Source of the DNA: Donghicola mangrovi
Lineage (GTDB): Bacteria > Pseudomonadota > Alphaproteobacteria > Rhodobacterales > Rhodobacteraceae
NCBI RefSeq assembly: GCF_013377535.1
Contig: NZ_JABCJE010000008.1
Location: forward strand, 95,402-159,401
Length of the DNA stretch: 64,000 bases
Direction of reading: 5' to 3'
Below the pieces are notes generated by a model. That model saw only the letters and a program-made list of their open reading frames with translations, was not told where the DNA came from and ran no database searches. Shown in pieces: positions 1 to 9,117 of the stretch; positions within the stretch are counted from its first letter, which is position 1; each line of letters starts with the position of its first letter. The position numbers were made by a program, and so were the translations under genes.

Positions 1-767
1 TTGGAGCGGCCGTATTCCGGCAGGTTAGTGCCTTCGTTCACTTGGGTGATCTGCTTGATGCCGCGGACCAGCGTGTACATGCCCTCGTCCGTGGTGATCA
101 TGGTGGGCCACAGGTACTGGTTCCAGCCATAGATGAACATGATGATGAACATCGCCGCGATCATGGTGCGCGACAGGGGCACCAGAATATCGACGAAGAA
201 CTTGATGGGACCGGCGCCGTCGATGCGGGCGGCCTCGACCAGCTCTTCGGGGATGGCGCGGAAGAACTGGCGAAAGAAGAACGTCGCCGTGGCCGAGGCG
301 ATCAGCGGGATGATCAGACCCTGATAGGTGTTCAGCATCCCCAGTTTCTGCACGATCTCATAGGAGGGCAGAATGCGGACCTCGAGCGGCAAAAGGAGCG
401 TGGTGAAAATCACCCAGAAGGCCAGTGTGGCGAACCGCAGTCGGAAATAGACGATCGCATAGGCGGCCATCATCCCGACGACGATTTTGCCAATAGCGAA
501 CCCGAACCCGAGGATCATCGAGTTATACAGCATCCGCACGCCGGTATTCGCACCGGTAAAGCCGTCGGCCTTGAACATCGCCTTTTGGAAGTTCAGCGGC
601 AGTTGGTCCCCGAACACCAATCCGGGGCCGTTTTTCATCGTGTGCACATCCGTGGTCGAGGCCATTTGCAGCAGCATCACCACGGGCAGGATCATCAGCA
701 GCGCGCCCATGATCAGGATCGAATGGTCCAGAACTGCGGACCAGCGGAAGCGTTTTGAAACAGTCAT
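1..767 (-). CDS. ugpE: UgpE-type ABC transporter inner-membrane permease (3' end off the left edge)
   Basis: Second membrane subunit of a glycerol-3-phosphate/glycerophosphodiester-type ABC importer. The reading frame opens at the ATG at 767 (MTVSKRFRWS) and is still open at base 1, giving about 255 residues; the last few residues are missing. It shows hydrophobic segments after residue 10 (LDHSILIMGALLMILPVV) and in the middle, and the cytoplasmic EAA loop EELVEAARIDGAG that contacts the ATPase. It starts 11 bases after the end of ugpA, so the two are co-transcribed. The ATPase gene ugpC would be expected next, outside the window. Assignment to Ugp rather than another MalG-type permease rests mainly on the neighbouring binding protein. 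Confidence 0.85.
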   Translation of the reverse strand, partial: MTVSKRFRWSAVLDHSILIMGALLMILPVVMLLQMASTTDVHTMKNGPGLVFGDQLPLNFQKAMFKADGFTGANTGVRMLYNSMILGFGFAIGKIVVGMMAAYAIVYFRLRFATLAFWVIFTTLLLPLEVRILPSYEIVQKLGMLNTYQGLIIPLIASATATFFFRQFFRAIPEELVEAARIDGAGPIKFFVDILVPLSRTMIAAMFIIMFIYGWNQYLWPTMITTDEGMYTLVRGIKQITQVNEGTNLPEYGRS

Positions 768-777
768 CAGCGTGTCC

Positions 778-1659
778 TCAGGTATAGTGGATGCGGCGTT
801 CGACCAGACGGAACTGGAAGACGGTCAGCGCCAGAACAAGGATCATCAGAACGACCGACTGTGCAGACGACCCGCCAAGGTCATTGCCGCGGAACCCGTC
901 CACATAGACCTTGTAAACAAGGGTCATCGGGTTATTGCCGGGCTTGCCCTTTACGATTGTATCGATGATGCCAAAGGTGTCGAACAGCGCGTAGGTGATG
1001 TTGGTGATCAGCAGGAAAAACCCGGTGGGTGCCAAGAGCGGAAAGGTCACATCCCAGAACCGGCCAGAGGCCGAGCGGTTGTCGATCAGGGCCGCCTCGC
1101 GCACGGATTTGGGGATGGATTGCAGCCCCGACATGAAAAAGATGAAGTTCACCGGAAGCTGCTTCCAGACCGAGACGAAGATCATCGCGAACGCGGTGTC
1201 AAAGTAGTTGACCCCCAGACGGAAATCCCAGCCGAACAGGGCGACGAAATCCTTGATCGGGCCCCAGGACTGGTCAAACAGCACCAGCCCGATCACGCCC
1301 GCAACCGGCGGCGCAACCGCATAGGCCCACATCAACAGCGTGCGATAGGTCTTCGCACCGCGGATCACTTTGTCCGCCTTGACCGCCAAGAGCAGCGCGA
1401 TCGACAGGGACAGGACCGTCACCAGAACCGTGAAAATCACCGTGAACCATGCCGACCGCATATAGGCGGCGGATTTGAACATGGCGGTATAGTTTTTCAG
1501 CCCGACGAAGTTTTCGCCAAAGCCAAAGGGGTCCTGCAGGAAAAACGAGGACCGGATCGCATGGAGCGCGGGCCAGTAGAAGAAAACGAAGATGATCGCG
1601 AGCTGTGGAACCAGAAACAGGATCGGCAGCCAACGGTGGGAAAAGCCAGCGCGTTTCAT
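778..1659 (-). CDS. ugpA: UgpA-type ABC transporter inner-membrane permease
   Basis: First membrane subunit (293 aa) of the glycerol-3-phosphate-type importer. The N-terminal helix WLPILFLVPQLAIIFVFFYW, further membrane segments and an EAA loop (SVREAALIDNRSASGRFWDV) fit the MalF/UgpA permease family. I chose the ATG at 1659 (MKRAGFSHRW) because a GGAGGG ribosome binding site lies just upstream; a longer frame from 1707 has no such site. It lies between ugpB and ugpE in the usual order, all on the minus strand. A hairpin separates it from ugpB (see 1688-1717). Confidence 0.87.
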   Translation of the reverse strand: MKRAGFSHRWLPILFLVPQLAIIFVFFYWPALHAIRSSFFLQDPFGFGENFVGLKNYTAMFKSAAYMRSAWFTVIFTVLVTVLSLSIALLLAVKADKVIRGAKTYRTLLMWAYAVAPPVAGVIGLVLFDQSWGPIKDFVALFGWDFRLGVNYFDTAFAMIFVSVWKQLPVNFIFFMSGLQSIPKSVREAALIDNRSASGRFWDVTFPLLAPTGFFLLITNITYALFDTFGIIDTIVKGKPGNNPMTLVYKVYVDGFRGNDLGGSSAQSVVLMILVLALTVFQFRLVERRIHYT

Positions 1660-1687
1660 GCACCCTCCGATAAGGGAAAAACAAAGT

Positions 1688-1717
1688 CGGCGGCCGCTCA
1701 GGAGCAAGCGACCGCCG
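1688..1717 (-). promoter_or_regulatory. Intercistronic hairpin between ugpB and ugpA
   Basis: Arms 1688-1697 and 1708-1717 form a 10-bp stem in the minus-strand transcript, with one G-U pair, around a 10-base loop. It sits about 20 bases after the ugpB stop and before the ugpA ribosome binding site. Such stems usually protect or partly terminate the upstream message so that binding protein is made in excess. No U-run follows, so full termination is unlikely. Confidence 0.5.
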
Positions 1718-1738
1718 GGGATAATCCGGAAATCCGGA

Positions 1739-3040
1739 TTAGTTCTGGGTCAGTGCAAAGCGTGCCAGCAGCTCGTTCGATTCAGTTTCGATGGTGCTGA
1801 AGGCGGCTTCGACGTCGGTCTCGTTCGACAGGATGCGGCCGAATTCACGGTTCATCACGTCGCGGATCTGGGGGTAGAAGCCCATGCGGTAGCCCTTGGT
1901 GTACTCACCTGCGGGCAGCGACAGCTGCTGGATGCCAACTTCGGCAGCGGGGAAACGGTCGTAGTGGCCGTCAGCCTTGGCCAGTTCGTAGGCCGCGGTG
2001 GTGATCGGAACATAACCGGTTTCTTTGTGCCACATGTACTGAACCTCGGGCGAGGTCAGGTACTGGAAGAACGCAGCGGTTGCTTTGTTTTCTTCTGCGG
2101 GGTGGCCGGCCATTGCGAACAGCGACGCGCCGCCGATGAAGGTCTGCTTGGGCTCGGTGGTGATTTCTTCCCAGTAGGGCAGATAGGTGGCCGAGAATTC
2201 GAAGGGCAGGTCTTTTTTCATCAGACCGCCGAACGAACCCGACGAACCCAGCCAGATCGCGACTTTGCCTTCTTCGAAGGGCGCCTGGTTGTCATCCCAC
2301 GATGCGCCGTACCATGCGTAGAAACCTTCGTCCTGCCATTCTTTGACGTTGGTCCAGTGCATCTTCAGCTCGGGGCTGTTGACCAGGATCTTGGTGTCGG
2401 TGCCGGTGTAGCCGTTGTCATTGGTCGCGAAGGGCAGGTTGTGACGCGACACGAAGTTCTCGACAAAGATCCAGGGCGAGTGCGACTGCGCCAGCGGGAT
2501 GTAGCCGGCTTCTTTCAGCGCGGGGGCGGTGACGGTCTCGAACTCTTCCCAGGTTTTGGGGGCTTCGACACCGGCTTTGGCCAGCGCGTCGGTGTTGAAG
2601 TACATGATGGGCGAGGACGAGTTGAACGGCATGCCGATCATTTTGCCTTCTGCATCCGCGTAGAAGTAGCGCACGCCCGAGATGTAGTCATTGATGTCGA
2701 AGTTGACGCCGTTCTCGGTCAGCAGGTCCTGAACGGGGATGGTCGCGCCTTTGGCACCGATGACGGTCGCTGCGCCAGCGTCGAACACCTGCATGATGTT
2801 GGGCTGCTCGCCCGCGCGGAAGGCTGCGATGCCTGCGGTCAGGGTCTCTTCGTAGGAGCCTTTGAAGACGGGGGTGATTTTGTAGTCCGACTGGCTGGCG
2901 TTGAAGTCGGTTGCGATCTGGTTAACGGTTTCGCCAAGGGCACCGCCCATTGCGTGCCACCAGGTGATTTCGGTTTCGGCGAAGGCGGTGTTGGCGGCCA
3001 GGATCAGGGCGGCCGTCGAAACGAACGAGAAACGGATCAT
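1739..3040 (-). CDS. ugpB: UgpB-type periplasmic glycerol-3-phosphate binding protein
   Basis: Extracytoplasmic solute-binding protein (433 aa) of the Ugp importer. A Sec signal peptide (MIRFSFVSTAALILAANTAFA) is followed by the mature start ETEITWWHAMGGALGE, which is highly typical of UgpB. The motif FNASQSDYKITPVFKGSY and the IFVENF/VSRHN region further support this. The ATG at 3040 has GGAG seven bases upstream and begins directly at the signal peptide; the longer frame from 3055 would spoil the signal. It is the first gene of the minus-strand ugp operon and is divergent from the LacI regulator at 3284, so both probably share the regulatory interval at 3041-3283. Confidence 0.9.
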   Translation of the reverse strand: MIRFSFVSTAALILAANTAFAETEITWWHAMGGALGETVNQIATDFNASQSDYKITPVFKGSYEETLTAGIAAFRAGEQPNIMQVFDAGAATVIGAKGATIPVQDLLTENGVNFDINDYISGVRYFYADAEGKMIGMPFNSSSPIMYFNTDALAKAGVEAPKTWEEFETVTAPALKEAGYIPLAQSHSPWIFVENFVSRHNLPFATNDNGYTGTDTKILVNSPELKMHWTNVKEWQDEGFYAWYGASWDDNQAPFEEGKVAIWLGSSGSFGGLMKKDLPFEFSATYLPYWEEITTEPKQTFIGGASLFAMAGHPAEENKATAAFFQYLTSPEVQYMWHKETGYVPITTAAYELAKADGHYDRFPAAEVGIQQLSLPAGEYTKGYRMGFYPQIRDVMNREFGRILSNETDVEAAFSTIETESNELLARFALTQN

Positions 3041-3179
3041 TGTAGTGCTCCACACTATTTGCCCAACGGGCAGAGATGACTAAGCCCGCGAAAACGCGGC
3101 GAAAGACGGCGTTTGCGGACCGGAAACCGCACCGCAAAAGTTCTTTGCGACGCTGGGATGATTCCGGTTGCGCCACCTA

Positions 3180-3193
3180 TGAACACGTGTTCA
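3180..3193. promoter_or_regulatory. Perfect 14-bp palindrome, likely LacI-family operator
   Basis: TGAACACGTGTTCA is a perfect inverted repeat with a central CG step, as LacI/PurR-family operators have. It lies in the 243-base interval between ugpB and the divergent LacI-type gene, so the regulator next door is the obvious candidate to bind it and control both promoters. Flanking bases (CTA and TAG) extend the symmetry imperfectly. Confidence 0.6.
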
Positions 3194-3283
3194 CATAGCG
3201 GCAGGATGTAACGACTAAGTGTCAGTCGAGTGTCACTTTGGTTAAATTGACTTTCCGGTCAAAACGGGGCTTCGGGAATTCGG

Positions 3284-4285
3284 ATGACAGACGCGCAGGA
3301 ACGAAATCGGCGGGTGACCGCAGCGGATGTAGCGCGCGCGGCAGGGGTGTCACGGTCGGCGGTCTCTCGGGCGTTTACCCCCGAGGCCTATCTGGACGCG
3401 GACAAACGTCGGGCGATTTTACAGGTCGCGGACGAATTGGGGTATCGGCCCAACGCGATCGGGGCCGCATTGCAGGGGGCTTCGTCGAATCTGGTCGCGA
3501 TTGTGGTGGGGGATACCCCTAGCCCCTTTGACAAAGAGGTCGCGACCGCGCTGGCCGCCGGCCTGAACGCGGCTGGCAAATATCCGATCATGATTGGCGG
3601 CAGTCAGGCAGTGTCGCGGGCGGCGGTGTCGGACGTGCTGCGCTATCCCTTGGACGCGATGATCCTGCGCACGGGCAGTCTGTCGCCGGATTTCGCGGAT
3701 GCCTGCGGGAAACTGGGGATACCGCTGATTTCCTCGGGGCGGATTATGGACCGTCCGCTGGTCGATAACGTCTGCGTCCAGAACGAAGCGGGCATGGAGA
3801 TGATCACGGACCTGCTGCTGTCTCGGGGGCGCAAGGCCTTTGGGTTCATCGGGGGGCCGTCGGGGTTTGGTTCAGCGGGTCGGCGCCGCGCTGGGATGAT
3901 GCAATCCCTTGCCAAGGCGGGGCTGGACCTGACCGCCGAAGTCACCGGCGACTACACCGTCGAAAGTGGCTTTCGGGCGGTCGAGGCGCTGCTGTCCCAA
4001 GCCCCCGTTGACGCGATCCTATGTGCCAATGACGCCATGGCGATCGGCGCGATCAGTGGGCTGCGGCAGCGTGGCCTGCGGGTGCCTGAGGATGTGGCCG
4101 TTACCGGCTTTGACGATGTCGAGATGGCCGGTTGGCCGGAATATCGTCTGACCACCGTTCGCAATCCGATCAACGATATGGTCGCCGCGATTGTTGACCT
4201 GCTAGAGGCGCGCATCAACGCGCCCCGCAAGGCGGGCGAAACGCGCTGGCTGACGCCCGAGGTCATCCTGCGCGAAACGCACTAG
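3284..4285 (+). CDS. LacI-family transcriptional regulator
   Basis: A 333-aa DNA-binding regulator. The N-terminal helix-turn-helix VTAADVARAAGVSRSAVSRAF (residues 10-30) and hinge-helix area GYRPNAIGAALQG are typical LacI features. They are followed by a periplasmic-binding-protein-like sensor domain with the signatures LCANDAMAIGA and DVAVTGFDDVEMAGW. The gene is divergent from ugpB and a 14-bp palindrome lies between them, so it probably controls ugp and itself. Ugp systems elsewhere are often under phosphate control; the LacI neighbour suggests carbon-source control here (inference). Confidence 0.9.
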   Translation: MTDAQERNRRVTAADVARAAGVSRSAVSRAFTPEAYLDADKRRAILQVADELGYRPNAIGAALQGASSNLVAIVVGDTPSPFDKEVATALAAGLNAAGKYPIMIGGSQAVSRAAVSDVLRYPLDAMILRTGSLSPDFADACGKLGIPLISSGRIMDRPLVDNVCVQNEAGMEMITDLLLSRGRKAFGFIGGPSGFGSAGRRRAGMMQSLAKAGLDLTAEVTGDYTVESGFRAVEALLSQAPVDAILCANDAMAIGAISGLRQRGLRVPEDVAVTGFDDVEMAGWPEYRLTTVRNPINDMVAAIVDLLEARINAPRKAGETRWLTPEVILRETH

Positions 4286-4289
4286 GCCC

Positions 4290-6224
4290 CTACTCGCGCG
4301 TCAAGGCCACCACTGGGTCCAGCCGGGCGGCGGACCGCGCGGGCAGATAGCCGAACACCACCCCGATCATCATCGCGGATGCGAAGGCCGCCCCGATGGT
4401 GCCCACGGAATAAACCAGCCGCGTATCGGGCGAGATCACGCCCATCAACGCGCCGAACCCGAAGGCCAGCGCCACCCCCAGCGCCCCGCCGACCAGACAG
4501 ACCAGCACGGCCTCGATCAGGAATTGCTCGGTGATGTCGGACCGGCGGGCACCCACGGCTTTGCGGATGCCGATTTCGCGGGTGCGCTCGGTCACCGAGA
4601 CAAGCATGATGTTCATCACCCCGATCCCGCCGACGACCAGACTGATCACCGCAATCGCCGAAATCAGATAGGTCAGCGTTTTCGAGGTCGACTGGATCGT
4701 TTCGCGGATCGTGTCGGTGTTGGTCAGGAAAAAGTCCACCGTCCCGTGGCGGCGGGTCAGAATGCGTGTGATTTCCTGCTCGGCCTGCGTCATGTCGTAA
4801 TCGTCTGGCACCTGGACCGAGATGGAATCCACCGTCTCGCCCCCAGTGATGCGGACCATAGCGGTGCTCCACGGGGTGAAGATGCGGATGGATTGCGGCC
4901 CGAAACTGGTGCCCGAGGATTTCACCACCCCGATCACTTTCAAGGGGATGCGACCGATCAGAACCCGCTGACCGATGGGGTTTTCATTGGCGAAAAAGGT
5001 GTCTGCGGCATCCTCGTCCAGCACGGCGACTTGGGCGCGGGTTTCAACATCGGCTTGGGTAAAGGTCGCCCCTTCGACCAGCGAATAGGCCCCCAATTGG
5101 AAGTAACCGGACGACACCCCCTTTAGCTGGGCCGAGGCCGTGGTCGCCCCGTGAATGACGTTCGCGGTCGTCGAGACCTCGGGCGAGACGGACGCGGCAA
5201 AGGGCTGCCCCTCTAGCGCGTCGGCATCGCTGCCCACCAGCGTCTGAACGCGGTTGGACCGCCGGTCGCCAAAGCCTGTGCCGGGCCGGATGTCGATGGT
5301 GGACGTTCCGATATTGGTGATGTTTTCCAATACCTTCTGCTGGCTGCCATTCCCCAGCGCGACCATCGACACCACCGAGGTGATCCCGATGATAATCCCC
5401 AGCATCGTCAAAAAGGATCGCAGCTTATGGGCGGCCATCGACCACAGTGCCATGCGCGTGGCCTCTCGGAACCGGTCAAGGGACGCCCCTATCCCCGTGC
5501 CTGTCGGCGGGGTTTTGGAAATACGGCGGGGTTCGGGGGCGGGCCCTTTTCGGGTGTCTTTGGTGATCGCACCGTCCGAGATTTCGACCACACGGTCGGC
5601 GCTGGCAGCAATTGTCGGGTCGTGGGTCACGATAATCACCGTGTGCCCTTCGGCGTGGAGTTCGCGCAGCAAGGCCATTAACTCGGCGCTGGACTGGGTG
5701 TCCAGAGCGCCCGTGGGTTCGTCCGCCAGAATGACCTCGCCGCCATTGATCAGCGCCCGCGCCACCGAAACGCGCTGCTGCTGGCCGCCAGACAGGGCCC
5801 CGGGCCGGTTCCCCAGACGGTCCCCCAGCCCCAGCCGCGTCAACAGCTTGCGCGCTCTCTGACGGCGGGCACGGCGGGGATCGCCGCGATAGATCGCAGG
5901 GATTTCCACGTTCCCGACCGCATCCAGATCTGGCATCAGCTGATAGCGCTGGAAGATAAATCCAAAGTGGTCGCGCCGCAGTTCGGCCAGCTCCAGATCG
6001 CTCATGGCGGCCACGTCCTGCCCGTCAAAGCGGTAGCTGCCACGGCTTGGCCGGTCCAGACATCCAAGGATGTTCATCAGCGTCGACTTGCCCGAGCCAG
6101 ATTGCCCGATGATCGCGACCATCTCGCCAGCCTCGATCGACAGATCGACACCGTCCAGCACGGTGACCTCTTGGTCCCCTGCGGTGAAACTGCGCCCAAG
6201 CCCTGTGATTTCAATCAGCGCCAT
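4290..6224 (-). CDS. macB: MacB-type ABC exporter (ATPase fused to permease)
   Basis: A 644-aa fusion of an N-terminal ATPase and a C-terminal FtsX-like permease, the MacB mechanotransmission exporter family. Walker A is GQSGSGKST (about residues 40-48), the signature is LSGGQQQR, and Walker B is VILADEPTGALD. The permease half has the first membrane helix LRSFLTMLGIIIGITSVVSMVALG, a large periplasmic domain, and the family motif TREIGIRKAVGARRSDI before the last three helices. I chose the ATG at 6224 (MALIEITGLG); the longer frame adds an unlikely Arg-rich stretch. It starts 11 bases after macA ends, so the two form an operon. The substrate (macrolide, peptide or siderophore) cannot be told from sequence. 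Confidence 0.9.
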   Translation of the reverse strand: MALIEITGLGRSFTAGDQEVTVLDGVDLSIEAGEMVAIIGQSGSGKSTLMNILGCLDRPSRGSYRFDGQDVAAMSDLELAELRRDHFGFIFQRYQLMPDLDAVGNVEIPAIYRGDPRRARRQRARKLLTRLGLGDRLGNRPGALSGGQQQRVSVARALINGGEVILADEPTGALDTQSSAELMALLRELHAEGHTVIIVTHDPTIAASADRVVEISDGAITKDTRKGPAPEPRRISKTPPTGTGIGASLDRFREATRMALWSMAAHKLRSFLTMLGIIIGITSVVSMVALGNGSQQKVLENITNIGTSTIDIRPGTGFGDRRSNRVQTLVGSDADALEGQPFAASVSPEVSTTANVIHGATTASAQLKGVSSGYFQLGAYSLVEGATFTQADVETRAQVAVLDEDAADTFFANENPIGQRVLIGRIPLKVIGVVKSSGTSFGPQSIRIFTPWSTAMVRITGGETVDSISVQVPDDYDMTQAEQEITRILTRRHGTVDFFLTNTDTIRETIQSTSKTLTYLISAIAVISLVVGGIGVMNIMLVSVTERTREIGIRKAVGARRSDITEQFLIEAVLVCLVGGALGVALAFGFGALMGVISPDTRLVYSVGTIGAAFASAMMIGVVFGYLPARSAARLDPVVALTRE

Positions 6225-6234
6225 AGCCGTGCCC

Positions 6235-7422
6235 TCAGAACCCCATGCCCGGAGGCGGCCCGCCCGCGCCCATCTGGGCCGACGGCACATCCACCGGCAG
6301 GCCCGCCGCAGCCACCACCTGATCGCCGTCCTCTAACCCCGAGAGGATCTGCACATCGGTCGCGCCCCTGACGCCGACCTCGACCATGCGCCGGGCTGGT
6401 TTGCCGCTGGCGTCCATCACCGGCAGGGCATAGCGCCCGTCCGCTTCGGCCCGTTCCGGCAGCGCGGACAAGGGCAGCGTTACCGCGTCTTTTACGCTGT
6501 CCAGCACCACGGTCACGTTGGCCGACATGCCGATCCGTAAAATCCGGTCGGGATTATCAACAATAAAGCGGGCGTTGTAATAGATGGCCTCGTCGGTAGA
6601 CACCTCGTCGCTGTCCGCGATGGACGAAGGCGCGGGTTCGACCGCGTCCAGCACCGCGTCATATTCCACGTCCGTCGCCCCCAGCAGCGAAAAGCGCACC
6701 GCTTGGCCCGCGTGGACATTCACCACGTCTGCCTCGGAAATCTCGGCCTTGATCTCCATCCGGTCCAGAGCGGCCAGTTTCACAATCGTCGGAGACTCGG
6801 TCGAGGCGTTCAGGGTCGTCCCCTCGTCGCTAACCACGGCCACCACGGTGCCATCCATAGGCGCGGTGATGCGGGTGCGGTCCAGATCCAGTTGGGCGGC
6901 GGCAACCTCGACCTCGGCGCGGGATTTCTGGGCGGCCAGACTGTCCGCAGCCGCCCGCGCCACCGCCAGAGCCGCCTCGGCGCTGTCCAGATCATCGGCT
7001 GTGCTCAGCTTGCTGCCCGACAGCTTGCTGATCCGCGCAAGGTTCAACTCGGCCAGCTTGATCTCGGCCGCGTTCGAGGCGATCTCTGCCTCGATCTGCG
7101 CCAAGTCGGCCTCGGCCTGTTTCAGGGCGTTCTGCTGTTCGAGCGAGTCAATCTGCGCGATCAGCGCGCCAGAGGTCACCTCATCCCCGACCTTGACCAG
7201 CAACTCCTCGATCTGCCCCGAAGTCCGCGCCCCCACGGAAACAAGGCTCTCTGCCTCGATCAATCCGGTTGCCAGAACGGTGCTTTCCACATCCCCGCGA
7301 CCCGCCGAAACGGTTGCAGGCAGGGCGGCAGTCGCTTCGGTGCCCTTGTCGTAATACACCCACGCCGCACCTGCCGCGCCCGCGAGCAGCAGCGCCGTGA
7401 CCAATAGGGTCCGCTTCGACAT
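6235..7422 (-). CDS. macA: MacA-type periplasmic adaptor subunit
   Basis: A 395-aa membrane-fusion (HlyD/RND adaptor) protein that couples MacB to an outer-membrane channel. It starts with a single N-terminal membrane anchor (TLLVTALLLAGAAGAAWVYY). Next come a lipoyl half-motif (SVGARTSGQIEELLVKVGD), a long alpha-helical hairpin rich in Ala/Glu (residues about 95-180), and the second lipoyl half (ITAPMDGTVVAVVSDEG). The ATG at 7422 has a strong GGAGG upstream. No outer-membrane TolC gene lies nearby, so it probably uses a TolC encoded elsewhere. It is divergent from the GlxA-like regulator. Confidence 0.9.
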   Translation of the reverse strand: MSKRTLLVTALLLAGAAGAAWVYYDKGTEATAALPATVSAGRGDVESTVLATGLIEAESLVSVGARTSGQIEELLVKVGDEVTSGALIAQIDSLEQQNALKQAEADLAQIEAEIASNAAEIKLAELNLARISKLSGSKLSTADDLDSAEAALAVARAAADSLAAQKSRAEVEVAAAQLDLDRTRITAPMDGTVVAVVSDEGTTLNASTESPTIVKLAALDRMEIKAEISEADVVNVHAGQAVRFSLLGATDVEYDAVLDAVEPAPSSIADSDEVSTDEAIYYNARFIVDNPDRILRIGMSANVTVVLDSVKDAVTLPLSALPERAEADGRYALPVMDASGKPARRMVEVGVRGATDVQILSGLEDGDQVVAAAGLPVDVPSAQMGAGGPPPGMGF

Positions 7423-7550
7423 GGTATACCTCCGGTTTAGGGTCCGTCGCTGGTTATACGCATGGGTTGGGGCGTTCCGTCCCTGAGCTGGCAGAAATGG
7501 TGGGGTCTTTGTCCTAACCGTCCTCGCGGGTTTCGGGCTAGTGTCGGACC

Positions 7551-8600
7551 ATGACACGGAACCCCACATATCAGACAGGCATACGCGACCGCAGCGTGGT
7601 CATGGTCACCTACCCCGAGGCGCATATCCTCGATGTGGTTGGCCCGCTCGAAGTGCTGAACGGTACGCGCTACTTCTTGCCCGACGGGCCGGAGCCCTAT
7701 CGCGTGACGGTGGTAGCGCCGCAGGCGGGGCCGGTGCGGATGGCGTCGGGGCTCAGCCTTCATGCGCACCGCTCGATCGTCGAGGCAGCCACGGATACGT
7801 CCGAGATCGACACCTTGATCATCAGCGGTGGACACGGGACCAGCGCCGCGCTCGGGAATGCCGAACTGCTGGACTATGTCCGCCATGCTGCGCAGCGGGC
7901 GCGGCGCGTGGTCTCCATTTGCACCGGCGCGATGATCTTGGCCAAGGTCGGGCTGCTGGATGGGCGGCGGGCCACGACCCATTGGTGGTGGTGCCCCATT
8001 CTGGAGCAGCGCCATCCCGCGGTGCAGGTGGACCGCGACGCGATCTATGTGCGCGACGGGAATATCTGGTCCTCGGCCGGTGTGACGGCGGGCATGGATC
8101 TGGCGCTGGCCCTGGTCGAGATGGACTGGGGCCACGCCATCGCCCTCGAGGTCGCGCGGTTTAACGTGATGTACATGATCCGCCCCGGCGGGCAGTCCCA
8201 GTTCAGCGCATACCTCGTGGCGCAGCGGGCCGAGGATCCGGCGATCAACGCCTCGCTCGAATATATCATGGGCGCGCCTTCCGATCCGCTGACAGTCACC
8301 GCGCTGGCGGCCAAGGCCGGCCTGTCCGAGCGCACCTTTGCCCGCCGATTCAAGGATGAAACCGGTCTGACCCCCGCCGCCTATGTCGAGCGGGCGCGCA
8401 TTCAGGCGGCCCGCGTCGCACTGGAAACAACGCCCAAAGGCATCGAGGAAATCGCCTATGCCACCGGTTTCCAAAGCGCCGAACGGATGCGCCGTGCCTT
8501 TCAGCGACACTTGGGGGTGTCGGCCTCGGACTATCGCGACCGGTTTCGGGAAGTGCGGGCCGATGACGCCCTGATCCGTGACGGGCCGGACCACCCCTAA
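7551..8600 (+). CDS. GlxA-family transcriptional regulator (DJ-1/PfpI-like domain + AraC helix-turn-helix)
   Basis: A 349-aa regulator. The N-terminal half (residues about 15-190) is a DJ-1/PfpI-like sensor fold with the nucleophile-elbow region SICTGAMILAKVGLL and the following THWWWCP motif typical of GlxA proteins. The C-terminal half is an AraC-type DNA-binding domain (LTVTALAAKAGLSERTFARRF, then GIEEIAYATGFQSAERMRRAF). It is divergent from macA, so macAB is a possible target (inference). GlxA homologues often sense nitrogenous or amino-acid-derived metabolites, but no effector can be named here. Confidence 0.88.
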   Translation: MTRNPTYQTGIRDRSVVMVTYPEAHILDVVGPLEVLNGTRYFLPDGPEPYRVTVVAPQAGPVRMASGLSLHAHRSIVEAATDTSEIDTLIISGGHGTSAALGNAELLDYVRHAAQRARRVVSICTGAMILAKVGLLDGRRATTHWWWCPILEQRHPAVQVDRDAIYVRDGNIWSSAGVTAGMDLALALVEMDWGHAIALEVARFNVMYMIRPGGQSQFSAYLVAQRAEDPAINASLEYIMGAPSDPLTVTALAAKAGLSERTFARRFKDETGLTPAAYVERARIQAARVALETTPKGIEEIAYATGFQSAERMRRAFQRHLGVSASDYRDRFREVRADDALIRDGPDHP

Positions 8601-8679
8601 CCCACTGACTTTACCTCAACCCTCCAGAAGACCGCGCCTGCGCGATCCCTAACCTATTGTCTAAACACAGGAAAACATC

Positions 8680-9042
8680 ATGAAATCGCTTTACCTTACT
8701 GCTCTTCTTCCCGTTCTTCTGGCCGCTTGTGGCGACAGCGGGGCGAACTATACCCCGATCCTTGATGGCGCGCCCTCGCCCGCGTTTCAGAGCGATCTGT
8801 CCGCCTGTCAGGCGCTGGCCCGCAACCAGACCCAATTCGATCAAGAGACGATTGGCGCGACCGCTTTGGGCGCGGGGGCCGGTGCCCTCCTGGGAGAGGC
8901 CGATGACGACAGCACCGCGGCCGATGGCGCCATCGCTGGCGCCCTCGCCGGAGGGATCGCCAGCGCGGTGAATGCCAGCGAGCGGCGCGAAAGCATCGTG
9001 ATCGAGTGTCTGCGGGGGCGTGGTCACCGCGTGGTTGGTTAA
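8680..9042 (+). CDS. Small glycine-zipper lipoprotein
   Basis: A 120-aa secreted lipoprotein of unknown function. The signal peptide ends in the lipobox LLAAC, so Cys17 should be lipidated and the protein membrane-anchored. Residues about 60-95 form a glycine-zipper-like segment (ALGAGAGALLGEADDD, then AIAGALAGGIASAVNAS), found in Rick_17kDa/OmpA-associated lipoproteins. Two later cysteines (SACQ and IECL) could pair. It stands alone between the regulator and the next gene. Confidence 0.75.
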   Translation: MKSLYLTALLPVLLAACGDSGANYTPILDGAPSPAFQSDLSACQALARNQTQFDQETIGATALGAGAGALLGEADDDSTAADGAIAGALAGGIASAVNASERRESIVIECLRGRGHRVVG

Positions 9043-9117
9043 TTGCCGACTGCGCCCTTGGGTCGCCGCGTTTTCGAGCGGCGGCCCCGCTAGGGTGACC
9101 ACAAGAATGAGGTTGAT

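Noticed and set aside
487..3079. Long plus-strand open frames opposite ugpE-ugpA-ugpB (for example 487-1800 and 1592-3079).
   Set aside because: They are antisense to well-conserved permease and binding-protein genes, have low-complexity Arg/Gln/Asp-rich translations and no family motifs; high G+C creates such shadows.
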